In this document: positions 6,274 through 14,272 of the stretch, in pieces
How positions within the stretch are numbered: the first letter of the stretch is position 1
How the letters are laid out: the number at the start of each line of letters is the position of its first letter
Assembly (NCBI GenBank): GCA_036397475.1
Contig: DASWIV010000145.1
Span: forward strand, 1 to 16,473
Direction: 5' to 3'
DNA: 16,473 nucleotides
Origin: DASWIV01 sp036397475
GTDB taxonomy: Bacteria; JAJVIF01; JAPKYR01
Position numbers and translations under genes: made by a program
Notes under the pieces: generated by a model
Told to the model about the DNA's origin: nothing
Database searches by the model: none
What the model saw: the letters and a program-made list of their open reading frames with translations, nothing else

Positions 6274-9066
6274 ATGGTCTTCAATTTCAGGACCACGTTT
6301 CTCGTTAGCCTCGTCACTCTCATCCTTATCATTGGTTGTTCCGGAGGCGGTTCACAGGACCCCGCTACACCTGGCGTATCCAATGATGAACTCACTTACC
6401 AGATAAATGATAAATCTGCTAACTCAAATTACTTTTGGGAGATCGGCGAGGTCACCATTAATCCCGAGACAGCCGAAGTAGAGGTTGTACCTCTAAGGAC
6501 GGCTGATTTTAACCTTAACGTAGTAAAATTCCTGCAGCCACCCCAGGGAAATCCCGCGAACCTTTCGGTAGTGCTGGATATTCCGGGATCTGATTTCGTG
6601 AATGCGTTTGTGTCGCTTAACCTAACCCTGACACATCCATTCCCTGGCACAAGCCTATGGGGGTTTGACACGCGAGTCGTTGTATTCGCAGGTGGCAGCA
6701 CGAATGGCGTTTTCGATAATTCGGTACGCTATCCTGCGCCAACCGAATTGAGGATTGAAAATGCCGACGGTTACACCAGGTGGTTTAACCGTGACGAGTT
6801 CGGTCCATTCGACAAAATTTTCGGTTACACCGAAGGTGTATTGGCCCCGAACTTCACCGCCAATTTCTCACTAGTAAATGGCTATAAATACTTTGCCAAT
6901 GGAATTGGAACGAACGATTTCCCTGCCAATCCCAGTGATGCCTCACGTGGAAGCTTCAACACCGGATCGGTAACCAGGCACATGGACCTGCAGTTCCCGA
7001 AGGTCCCTGCACCGTTCAAATTCAAGTATTCCGTTGTCGCTTCGCATGAATCTCCGACAAACTCTCCTCCTCAGAGTGCAGCCGATTTTCCTCTCGAAGC
7101 GAACACACAGGAAGCTTACCAGGTAGTTGTCACGCAGGATCCCGCCTCAACGGCGTTCTTCGATCCTGATGACAGTTCATTTGGCGGCGACCTTATCCTC
7201 GACATCGAGATCTTCGATTGGCAGGCTGAAGGCAATCCTGCTGCCCAGATAGGAGCAATCGCTGTTGAAAGCCCGACCCTGCTGAGTAACCAGGGCGGAA
7301 TGGTAGATACTATTCTGGCCGACTGGACTCAGAGCGCGGGAAGCTCGCCGAACTCGGTGGTTTTCTCGGGCACGCTTGCCAACGTAACTCCGAATGCCGT
7401 TGAAGGTCAGGATCTGTTTGTCACAGTGGAACACGCAGGCCCGATGTCTTATGAGCCTCCGATCCCCGGATTCCTGTTCCCCGCGTCGAATCTTGCCGCG
7501 TATCACCTGTATGTGCCGACAATTCTTGACAGTGGAACGCCTCCGGATAAATCGATAACAGTGACTGTTCCCAATGGCGGAGAGACATTCGTTATTGGTG
7601 AACTGGAAACCATCCAGTGGACATGGACCGGCGCGATCACGGACGTCACCATCGAGTATTCAACCGATGGCGGCACGACTTATCCGAACGTGATAACCGC
7701 GTCCACTCCGTGTGATGGAAGTTTCGACTGGGATCCGGTTCCTGACACTCCGACCATTACAGCCAAGGTAAGAATTACCGAAGCTGGACCGTCACCAGAA
7801 GCACAGGATGAATCGAATTCCAATTTCACCATTTCAACCGAAGCCGCGACAGGATGGAACCCGGTTCCGGGCCAGACAGGTATCGCGGTTGATCCCGAGC
7901 CTAACCAGAGTACGGCAATGCCCGATCTCGGTATCCAGAACGATGGAGCCGGAGCGGAGGGCGCATGGATGGTCGATCAGGAAGGCGGAACCGGCGACGG
8001 TTCACCTATCTTCTACGACTACCTGCTTGACTGGTCAGGTCCGGGTGGAAATGAGTATTTCTCAAACTTTAATTATAATTTTGCTCCAATGGGGCGCCAC
8101 GATGTGAGCGCAAACAGCATCGCGATCTTCGGAAGCTCAGCAAACACCAACCAGATAGCGCCACCGGTTCTCAACGACCCGATAACATGCATCTGGTACG
8201 TCAGTTACCTGCAGGCCGATGAGATCGCCAGTCCCGGCGACCTGTTCACGGTTACGTGGGGCGATGAAGGAGAGGGCGATCCTCCCGGCGACGATCCGGA
8301 TCTGCAGCCGTGGTATCACACCATGGATACATCCGGTGGAATGCCCGGACAGGATGGCGATGACGCTGCCTTCACACAGGTTTGGCTTATGGGATTCTCT
8401 GAAGAGCCCGGCGCACCCATTCCCGATGACGAAGGCGAATTGAATGTCGGATACTGGATTTATCCGTATCTTTCAAGTTCGATCTACAGGCTGCCAATTC
8501 CTACCTTCACATCGGATCTTGATCCACCGGTATTCCAGGCGTTCGACGTAAGTGATAAATCGAAAGTCAGGCTCGCTGCCGACAACGATTCATACTTCAC
8601 GTTCGACCAGACCCTGCCGACATCGCTGATATCTATCGTGATGATTTCCAGTATGGCTGATATCTATGTTTCGGCGGTTCAGCTCGATGAAGCCGGCGGG
8701 CAGTTCTCGTACATCGGACTCCAGAACTGCTATAAAATGTTCCCGGATGATGCGTTGTACTACGACGCTGGAACTGCTATCGATGCAGAATTCATCCCGA
8801 GAGTCACATGGACCGAACAGGCCGAAGGCGAGACCAACTGGGTCGCCGTCCTGTTCGACACCGGTAGCGGCTCATGGGTTGTCAAGGTATACAAGGTTGA
8901 CTGGGGCGTAGCCGATCTTGTCGATCTCCTTTCGGAAATTGACACGACCGATCCTCTTCCAGGATCACCGCTGGCCCTTGACGTTGATTTCACCAACCAC
9001 ACTATTCACGTCCTTGCAGATGACGGTGGGCAGATTAAAGCCACGGTCTTTAACTATACAGAGTAA
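6274..9066 (+). CDS. Large modular lipoprotein with Kre9/KNH-like Ig domain
   Basis: 930 residues from ATG 6274, chosen for AGGAGG at a 6-nt spacing; starting at 6238 would add 12 residues ahead of the signal. The N-terminus (MVFNFRTTFLVSLVTLILIIGC) is a lipoprotein signal with lipobox IIGC, so Cys22 is probably lipidated, followed by a Gly/Ser linker. Residues 30-425 form a beta-rich region of unknown family with a THPFPG motif and the closing segment LAAYHLYVPT. Residues 430-520 resemble the Kre9/KNH-type Ig-like module: PNGGETF, then the ITWTW-like IQWTWTG, then YSTDGGTTYPNV and a Phe-x-Trp strand. The remaining 410 residues (about 520-930) are acidic, rich in Trp, Gly and Asp, and may be a propeller or sandwich domain; I do not recognise it. 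No catalytic motif is evident. It probably acts at the cell surface in binding or display. The small peptide gene starts 14 nt downstream. Confidence 0.88.
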   Translation: MVFNFRTTFLVSLVTLILIIGCSGGGSQDPATPGVSNDELTYQINDKSANSNYFWEIGEVTINPETAEVEVVPLRTADFNLNVVKFLQPPQGNPANLSVVLDIPGSDFVNAFVSLNLTLTHPFPGTSLWGFDTRVVVFAGGSTNGVFDNSVRYPAPTELRIENADGYTRWFNRDEFGPFDKIFGYTEGVLAPNFTANFSLVNGYKYFANGIGTNDFPANPSDASRGSFNTGSVTRHMDLQFPKVPAPFKFKYSVVASHESPTNSPPQSAADFPLEANTQEAYQVVVTQDPASTAFFDPDDSSFGGDLILDIEIFDWQAEGNPAAQIGAIAVESPTLLSNQGGMVDTILADWTQSAGSSPNSVVFSGTLANVTPNAVEGQDLFVTVEHAGPMSYEPPIPGFLFPASNLAAYHLYVPTILDSGTPPDKSITVTVPNGGETFVIGELETIQWTWTGAITDVTIEYSTDGGTTYPNVITASTPCDGSFDWDPVPDTPTITAKVRITEAGPSPEAQDESNSNFTISTEAATGWNPVPGQTGIAVDPEPNQSTAMPDLGIQNDGAGAEGAWMVDQEGGTGDGSPIFYDYLLDWSGPGGNEYFSNFNYNFAPMGRHDVSANSIAIFGSSANTNQIAPPVLNDPITCIWYVSYLQADEIASPGDLFTVTWGDEGEGDPPGDDPDLQPWYHTMDTSGGMPGQDGDDAAFTQVWLMGFSEEPGAPIPDDEGELNVGYWIYPYLSSSIYRLPIPTFTSDLDPPVFQAFDVSDKSKVRLAADNDSYFTFDQTLPTSLISIVMISSMADIYVSAVQLDEAGGQFSYIGLQNCYKMFPDDALYYDAGTAIDAEFIPRVTWTEQAEGETNWVAVLFDTGSGSWVVKVYKVDWGVADLVDLLSEIDTTDPLPGSPLALDVDFTNHTIHVLADDGGQIKATVFNYTE

Positions 9067-9080
9067 AAGGAGAACAGACG

Positions 9081-9263
9081 ATGGATAAACTGATTAAGAC
9101 AATTGCGTTCACAGTAGCTCTCGCTGGTCTCCTGGCTTGGGGAATTGCTTCAATGGCACAGGCCCCATCACCCGTGACGAATCAGGCAACTGTTCTTCAT
9201 GGTCAGGCGATCGAAAAAGCTGTTGAGAAAGACCTGAGTGACGTGCAGCGGACCAACTTCTAA
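9081..9263 (+). CDS. Small secreted peptide (60 residues)
   Basis: ATG 9081 has AAGGAG 8 nt upstream and starts 14 nt after the large lipoprotein's stop. The first 27 residues are a convincing Sec signal (MDKLIKTIAFTVALAGLLAW, ending SMAQA). The mature part would be only about 33 residues (from PSPVTNQATV to the C-terminal DVQRTNF), with no cysteine and a charged helical stretch AIEKAVEKDLSDVQ. I do not recognise a family. Its own ribosome site, signal peptide and the strong terminator right after it argue that it is a real gene. Co-expression with the lipoprotein suggests a shared role, for example as a small partner or signal; that is inference. No RiPP-type enzymes lie nearby. Confidence 0.8.
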   Translation: MDKLIKTIAFTVALAGLLAWGIASMAQAPSPVTNQATVLHGQAIEKAVEKDLSDVQRTNF

Positions 9264-9286
9264 TCCGCGCTAAATAGGAATTCTTT

Positions 9287-9315
9287 GAGCCGTCTTTAAA
9301 AGGACGGCTCTTTTT
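9287..9315 (+). terminator. Rho-independent terminator of the lipoprotein/peptide operon
   Basis: A perfect 8-bp stem GAGCCGTC (9287-9294) with GACGGCTC (9303-9310), an 8-nt loop, then TTTTT. It lies 23 nt past the small peptide's stop. Confidence 0.92.
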
Positions 9316-9332
9316 GTGCTGAAAATAGTTCA

Positions 9333-9355
9333 CGCCCTGTTCTCAGAACAGGGCG
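9333..9355. terminator. Perfect 11-bp hairpin, probably a minus-strand terminator
   Basis: CGCCCTGTTCT (9333-9343) pairs perfectly with AGAACAGGGCG (9345-9355). It lies about 60 bp beyond the stop of the HD-GYP gene (minus strand). The minus-strand sequence after it is only moderately T-rich (TGAACTATTTTC), so termination would be weaker than at 9287. It forms a back-to-back pair with the preceding plus-strand terminator. Confidence 0.6.
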
Positions 9356-9414
9356 CGTCTGCGTACTGATACGATCGAAAGTGCTCCACCTCACACGGTG
9401 GTTTCTCAAATATT

Positions 9415-10470
9415 TTATTCGTGCGGTTCAGCTTTCGGCATCATCAATTCATACAACGCCTCGATTACATCTCCGTCGAATTGCGTTCCGGCGTATTTCC
9501 TTAACTCTGCAAACGCGACATCCTGTGCAAGCCCGTTCCTGTATGGGCGGTCCGACGTCATAGCGTCGTATGCGTCCGCGACAAGTGTGATCCTGCATTC
9601 AATAATGACATCGTCGCCGCTTATGCCATCGGGATATCCATTTCCATCAGGCTGCTCGTGATGCCAGCGGACTATTTTTCGCGGGATTTCGAACATTGAA
9701 TGCTGCATTGGCTTCAGTATTTCTTCGCCTATAACCGGATGCTTTTTCATTATTTTGAATTCTTCGTCCGTCAGTCGTCCGGGCTTGGTGAGGATCTCAT
9801 CGGGAATTCCAATTTTCCCGATGTCGTGCATCATGCTGCCGATCTCGATGTTGCGAAGCTTGTTTCCGGAGAATCCCATTTTCCTGGCGATGGCGGTAGC
9901 GTAGGCGCAGACCATATTCGAATGTCCGCGAGTGTATTTGTCTTTAGCTTCCAATGCCATCGCCAGGGTTTCAATTGTATCGATGTAGCTTGTAACGAGT
10001 ATTTCCTGGAGTACCGCGGATTCAAATAACGGTACCAGGTAAGTGGAAAATGCCAGTAATTCGTGCAGCTGGCTTTCCCTTATGCCCGATTGGTTGTTAT
10101 CGGTCAGGACAATCGCGCCAAGGTAATCGCCATTTTTCGAGATGGGGATCCCGATTATCGAATACTGCTTCTCGCCGATCATATAATCTGAATATTCGGA
10201 AGGAATGGCTATCGGATTCTTGTCTTCCCTTAACTGGCGGAAAATACCGTCAGTCACAGAATCCGAATTCCCCCCGCATGATGCGGTCGAATCGAAATAT
10301 TTATCCGTGAGGTAATTGTTCAGGCGGACGAATCCGCGTCCGGCAGTGATCCTGCCGTTAATGTACTTAAGAAGGTTTCCAAAACCCGACTGCCAGTCAT
10401 CCAGCCTGGATATGCTGGTCGCGATCAGGTCAATCAGTTCCGATGAATTTAATGTTGAAGTTCTAGGCAT
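9415..10470 (-). CDS. GAF-like / HD-GYP domain protein (probable cyclic-di-GMP phosphodiesterase)
   Basis: 351 residues. The N-terminal part (about 20-155) looks like a GAF-type sensor, with no membrane segment, so the protein is cytosolic. The C-terminal part (about 160-345) is a complete HD-GYP domain: EAKDKYTRGHS (His183), the HD pair in MMHDIGKIGIPDEIL (His215, Asp216), HPVIGEEIL (His244), HHEQPDGNGYPDG (His270, His271, and the Gly-Tyr-Pro at 278-280), and DAYDAMTSDRPYR (Asp299). All metal-binding positions expected of an active enzyme are present, so it should hydrolyse cyclic-di-GMP or a related dinucleotide in response to whatever the sensor domain binds. The start is ATG 10470; AAGG directly abuts it, so the ribosome site is poor. 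It lies 125 nt downstream of the BsuPI lipoprotein gene on the same strand, possibly in one transcript. Confidence 0.93.
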   Translation of the reverse strand: MPRTSTLNSSELIDLIATSISRLDDWQSGFGNLLKYINGRITAGRGFVRLNNYLTDKYFDSTASCGGNSDSVTDGIFRQLREDKNPIAIPSEYSDYMIGEKQYSIIGIPISKNGDYLGAIVLTDNNQSGIRESQLHELLAFSTYLVPLFESAVLQEILVTSYIDTIETLAMALEAKDKYTRGHSNMVCAYATAIARKMGFSGNKLRNIEIGSMMHDIGKIGIPDEILTKPGRLTDEEFKIMKKHPVIGEEILKPMQHSMFEIPRKIVRWHHEQPDGNGYPDGISGDDVIIECRITLVADAYDAMTSDRPYRNGLAQDVAFAELRKYAGTQFDGDVIEALYELMMPKAEPHE

Positions 10471-10595
10471 CCTTACACTCTAAAGTCCGGTGAACTCAGG
10501 TACGTATTACTATCAGTACTACAGGGACTTGAGTGCTTAATAAAACCGAAACAGATTAATTATGGATGAGAAATAATTCGGGTTTAACGCATATT

Positions 10596-11303
10596 TCATG
10601 CCGGGGGAGCAATTGACACACCGGACGCGGTCGCGGATACCGTAGGGGTTCCAACAAGCTCTGCAACAATCTTGTAAGTCCCGTACGCGAGCATAAAATC
10701 CCCATCTCCGACATTGACCGTGATCTCGTGGCTCCACGTATCGTGAGGCTGAACCTCAAGCGTATTTAACGGCTGAGAAAACCTCAGTCCGGCAGACCAC
10801 CTGTAAACCTCATTGCCGGAATCGTCGAGGCAGTATATCTCCGTTTTCTGCCCGGTGGGAAATACGTAGGTTTTTACCTCGTCGGTATTATTTACCAGTG
10901 AAAATCTGACTTTCAGCGTTTCACTGGCAGCTATGGTCATATCATCCTTAAGCGGTATCACGTTATCGCCCGACACCAGGTCGGCCAGCAGGACAACAGT
11001 ATCCATGGGAACCTCCTCGACTCCGTCCGCCGGTCTGGCAGGATCCATCAACGGCTCTTCCGCGGTCCTGACACGGTCATCGGTAACTGCCGGTACCCGG
11101 TCCGAAGAGCCATTCGCATCTTCGTCGGCGGTTTCCATGGTGTCCCGGGCGGATTCTTCTGTAGCGACGGATGCTTCTGTGTCAGATCCGGACGCATCTT
11201 CTTCGTCACCATTGCCGGACGAGTTGGGGCATCCAGATAAAAATGCGATAATACTGGCGGATAAGAGAGTAATTACTAATATTGTAAATGTTTTTTTCAG
11301 CAT
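10596..11303 (-). CDS. Lipoprotein with BsuPI-type Ig-like domain
   Basis: 235 residues. The N-terminus (MLKKTFTILVITLLSASIIA) plus FLSGC gives a textbook lipobox with Cys25 as the lipidated residue. Residues 28-95 are an acidic Ser/Thr/Asp-rich linker of low complexity. Residues 100-230 match the BsuPI (intracellular proteinase inhibitor) domain pattern: LKVRFSLVNNTDEVKTYVFPTG, then YRWSAGLRFSQPL, then a Trp-containing strand and GTYKIVAELVGTP. In bacteria outside Bacillus such domains are usually envelope adhesion or binding modules rather than proven inhibitors, so a protease role is not assumed. The start at ATG 11303 is fixed by the signal peptide, although no Shine-Dalgarno is visible upstream. 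It is divergent from the radical SAM gene, sharing a 75-bp spacer. Confidence 0.85.
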   Translation of the reverse strand: MLKKTFTILVITLLSASIIAFLSGCPNSSGNGDEEDASGSDTEASVATEESARDTMETADEDANGSSDRVPAVTDDRVRTAEEPLMDPARPADGVEEVPMDTVVLLADLVSGDNVIPLKDDMTIAASETLKVRFSLVNNTDEVKTYVFPTGQKTEIYCLDDSGNEVYRWSAGLRFSQPLNTLEVQPHDTWSHEITVNVGDGDFMLAYGTYKIVAELVGTPTVSATASGVSIAPPA

Positions 11304-11349
11304 GATATGTGTTACGCATTGTCCTTGTTTGTGTTACAGAATATGTGAC

Positions 11350-11355
11350 TATAAT
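11350..11355 (+). promoter_or_regulatory. Consensus -10 box in a divergent spacer
   Basis: A perfect TATAAT on the plus strand lies 23 bp before the TTG start of the radical SAM gene, predicting a leader of about 17 nt. No good -35 lies at 16-18 bp (TTGTTT at 11325-11330 gives 19). The reverse strand of the same bases reads TATTAT, which could serve the divergent BsuPI lipoprotein gene. Confidence 0.45.
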
Positions 11356-11378
11356 AGCGTAATCAAGGTTTAGTTTTT

Positions 11379-12659
11379 TTGTCTCATATAACACTGATAT
11401 CGCCACCGTCGCCGCACCGGACTGTCCCCGATCCTAACGGGATGCCCCTCGGGCTACTCATGCTTGCATCCATGGTTCGCGATTTCGCCGATGTAAAAAT
11501 CATCGACGGATATTCACACGCTGCCTCGATCGAGGAAACGATCCATACAGCGCTCAATACATCCCCGGACATAATCGGCATTTCAATGCCGTTTGCGTTC
11601 AGTCAGAAACCGGCGATAGAGATCGCAAGGGGAATAAAACTGGCTATCCCGGATATTCCCATTATCACCGGGGGTAATCAGGCGACATTCAGGTCTGATG
11701 AAATTATTGAAAATCCCTTCATCGATTACATCATACTGGGCGAGGGCGAAGAGACATTTTCTGAGCTGGTGAAAAATATAATCGATGGAAATAGCGATCC
11801 CGTCATTGGAGTCAAAACAGCGGCTGGTCCATGTGAAACACGTTCATTGATCCATGATATAGACGAACTGCCATATCCATCTTTCGATCTGCTCGAATCT
11901 TTCCCGGATTTTTACACCCCGAGGCTTATAACTTCCCGCGGATGCCCGTTCACGTGCCCGTACTGCTCGACCATGCAGTTCTGGACCAAACGATACCGTG
12001 GACGGTCGGCAAAATCGGTTGTCGAGGAAATTCTATGGCAGATGGATGAGTTCGGCATTAAACGGATCAGTTTCGCCGACGACACATACAATATCAACCG
12101 GAAGCGGTGCAGGGAAATATCGGAAGCGTTGATCGAAGCGAATACCGGAATCAAATGGGGCGCGAGTTTCCGTCCGGATTTACTGGCCAGGGACGATATC
12201 GATCTCTACGTCGAATCGGGAATGAGCGGAATGTTCATGGGGATGGAATCCGGCTCTCCGGAGATTTTGAAGAAACTGACACGAAAACACGATCTGGAAT
12301 TTACGAGAGACCTGATCGCGTACGCGGAGAGTAAAGGGGTCGAGGTTCACTGTTCATTTATGGTGGGGCTTCCGGATGAGACCACCGACGATATCGAGCT
12401 GACAATAGAGTACGCGGATTCACTGCCCGCGTCGACACTTGGTTTTCACATTTTTCATCCATTGCCCGGAAGTGAATACGGGGAGGACATTTCCATGCAC
12501 GGGCTGGAGTTCGAAAATCCGGATACGGCGATCGATACACTTGGGTCGATCGATGGTGGCGCTCCTGTAAAAACGAAGCACCTGACGTCGACGCAGATAG
12601 TCGATTATTACTGGCGTGCAAGGGATTTAGCGGCTAAAAGGCTGGAGAAAATTCGGTAG
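11379..12659 (+). CDS. B12-binding-domain radical SAM protein
   Basis: 426 residues. The N-terminal 150 residues form a Rossmann-like cobalamin-binding-type domain (ITLISPP first strand; IITGGNQATF; DYIILGEGEETF), but the DxHxxG motif for base-off cobalamin is absent. The radical SAM core follows, with Cys189-x3-Cys193-x2-Cys196 (SRGCPFTCPYCS) to ligate the 4Fe-4S cluster that binds S-adenosylmethionine, then GMESGSPEILKKLTRKH and HPLPGSEYG typical of this group. Such proteins carry out methylations or other radical rearrangements on varied substrates; the substrate cannot be read from sequence. The start is TTG 11379: the frame has no ATG or GTG nearby, the first strand begins immediately, and an AAGG lies 10 nt upstream. 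It stands alone between two minus-strand genes, giving no pathway context. It ends in TAG, with no conserved continuation past it. Confidence 0.92.
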   Translation: MSHITLISPPSPHRTVPDPNGMPLGLLMLASMVRDFADVKIIDGYSHAASIEETIHTALNTSPDIIGISMPFAFSQKPAIEIARGIKLAIPDIPIITGGNQATFRSDEIIENPFIDYIILGEGEETFSELVKNIIDGNSDPVIGVKTAAGPCETRSLIHDIDELPYPSFDLLESFPDFYTPRLITSRGCPFTCPYCSTMQFWTKRYRGRSAKSVVEEILWQMDEFGIKRISFADDTYNINRKRCREISEALIEANTGIKWGASFRPDLLARDDIDLYVESGMSGMFMGMESGSPEILKKLTRKHDLEFTRDLIAYAESKGVEVHCSFMVGLPDETTDDIELTIEYADSLPASTLGFHIFHPLPGSEYGEDISMHGLEFENPDTAIDTLGSIDGGAPVKTKHLTSTQIVDYYWRARDLAAKRLEKIR

Positions 12660-12707
12660 TTTCCATGCGGAAAGCACTGGTTACCGAAGTATTGTTTGAA
12701 GATCGGA

Positions 12708-13733
12708 TTATCCTGCTTTCACAATTGCCTTCCCGATATTCTCTCCCTTGAACAGGCCGATAAACGCGTCAGGCGCCTTTTCTATCCCGTCATAAATCGT
12801 CTCTTTAACTTTTATCTTTCCTTCCGAAAGCCACCTGGTCATATCGGAAATGAACGGGGGGATTCTCTCCGGATGGTCGAACACCAGCATGCCGGCGATA
12901 GTAGCCCTTTTCATTATCAATGGAATCAGGTTCGGACCCGGTGGCAGTTCAGGTTCGTTGTATTGAGACATAGCGCCGACAACCACAATACGTGCGTTCC
13001 GGTTTATCAACCTCATAGACGACATCAAAACATCACCCCCGACATTATCTACATATATGTCGATGCCATCGCGGCAGTGTCTGGCGAGCGATCTGAGCAG
13101 ATTTTCCTTTTTGTAATTGATGCACGCGTCGAAACCGAGTTCATTGACGACATAGTCGCATTTTTCATCTGATCCAGCCGTGCCTATTACATTCAAACCC
13201 TTTATTTTTCCGATCTGGCCTGTCGCGGTTCCGACAGCGCCCGCCGCTGATGATACAAGGAGAGTTTCACCTTCATTCGGCTTTCCGAAATCCAGTAGTG
13301 CGATATACGCCGTCAAACCGGGCATCCCCAATATACCGAGGTAATAAGACAATGGCACTTTCGAATCCTCAATTTTGAGAAGCGACGGGAACACGCCTTT
13401 CATACGCGACGGGTCGTCCACAAAATACTCCTGCCATCCGCCCGATCCGAGCACTATATCGCCTTTTTCGAACATAGTGTCGTTCGATTCAATCACCTCT
13501 CCCACAGAAGCTCCGACCATGGTCCCGCCAATTTCGATTGGATCGGCGTAGGATTTTCTGGTGGTCATCATGGCAAGCATGTACGGGTCGACCGATAAAT
13601 AAAGGGTTTTGCACAGGACCTGGTTTTTTTCCGGCGACGGAATCGCCTCTTCGACAAGGTCGAAATTTTCATGTGTCGGTTTTCGCTCGGGACGTTCTTT
13701 CAGGACAATTTTGCGGTTCACACCGTTGGACAT
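12708..13733 (-). CDS. CurA/PTGR-type NADP-dependent medium-chain reductase
   Basis: 341 residues, the normal length for the zinc-independent MDR group of leukotriene B4 dehydrogenase, prostaglandin reductase and curcumin/alkenal reductase. The substrate domain begins with the typical NRKIVLKERPERKPTHENF, then SVDPYM and the GGTMVGASVGEV strand. The Rossmann domain has SSAAGAVGTATGQIGKIKG for NADPH binding, then GSDEKCDYVVNELGFDACINYK and DIYVDNVGGDVL. GAMSQYN and the C-terminal GENIGKAIVKA also match. It probably reduces the C=C bond of alpha,beta-unsaturated aldehydes or ketones with NADPH, in the cytosol, often in detoxification. The start ATG 13733 has GGAGA 8 nt upstream. It is the last gene of a leftward run and is convergent with the radical SAM gene (48-bp spacer, no clear terminator). 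Confidence 0.94.
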   Translation of the reverse strand: MSNGVNRKIVLKERPERKPTHENFDLVEEAIPSPEKNQVLCKTLYLSVDPYMLAMMTTRKSYADPIEIGGTMVGASVGEVIESNDTMFEKGDIVLGSGGWQEYFVDDPSRMKGVFPSLLKIEDSKVPLSYYLGILGMPGLTAYIALLDFGKPNEGETLLVSSAAGAVGTATGQIGKIKGLNVIGTAGSDEKCDYVVNELGFDACINYKKENLLRSLARHCRDGIDIYVDNVGGDVLMSSMRLINRNARIVVVGAMSQYNEPELPPGPNLIPLIMKRATIAGMLVFDHPERIPPFISDMTRWLSEGKIKVKETIYDGIEKAPDAFIGLFKGENIGKAIVKAG

Positions 13734-13798
13734 TAATTAGTTCTCCAAATTTTTTTTAACTGGGAGTGGAATTTTACCACAAAAAATAATGGACGGAA

Positions 13799-14257
13799 TC
13801 AGAACCAGAACATACCGGATCCGCCATGCAATTCTCTATTGAAGATAGACTTTTCGCCTTGCTCCATTCCGGTACTGACAATCAGATATAAAACAATAGT
13901 AATAGAAAATACTATCAATCCACCGCCGGGATTAACTGTCCATAGCCTCTATCCTCCGTATAAAACCCCGATCCAGAAAATCACAGCAAAAATTTTCCAT
14001 AAGATATTGGAAATCGGATTCCCCTTGAACCTGGGAGCGCTTATTGAAGCGCGTATTTGAAGATCATCATCTCTGTGAAGCCTGTCCTGCGTATAAAATT
14101 TGACATTTTCAGGACCGAATTTTGACGGGGAAGCGGTGCGTGGTTCGACAGGTCCTCCCTTCAGCTTAAATCTCCGACGCGGGTGATCAACAGGCTCATC
14201 GGGCAAACCATGTCCTTCATCTATGACGTACCTGTTATTTGGGTTATTCTGCGTCAT
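13799..14257 (-). pseudogene. Two-TM membrane protein interrupted by an in-frame TAG
   Basis: ATG 14257 (AAGGG 4 nt upstream) opens a 102-codon frame that ends at TAG 13951-13949. The same frame then continues for 49 sense codons to TGA at 13801-13799. The N-terminal 70 residues are polar. A first hydrophobic segment (NILWKIFAVIFWIGVLYGG) stops at the TAG, and a second (LIVFSITIVLYLIVSTG) lies after it. The gene immediately upstream encodes a protein with the same plan: a shared KF(x4-5)RL-x-RD motif, two hydrophobic segments and a GG turn between them, with near-identical spacing through the position of the TAG. So the TAG cuts a conserved region rather than marking a natural end. Explanations are a recent nonsense mutation, an assembly or sequencing error, stop readthrough, or a working one-TM product. 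The function is unknown. It lies 15 nt after its paralog, so they are co-transcribed. Confidence 0.65.
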
Positions 14258-14272
14258 TTTTCCCTTTGTATT

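Noticed and set aside
12696..13172. 158-codon plus frame after the radical SAM gene
   Set aside because: Shadow of the CurA-like reductase on the minus strand. It also shows that sequence after the radical SAM TAG is not a conserved continuation.
13949..13951. Genome-wide reassignment of TAG to an amino acid
   Set aside because: TAG ends the PKD lipoprotein (1411-1409) and the radical SAM protein (12657-12659) at natural family ends, so TAG appears to be an ordinary stop here.
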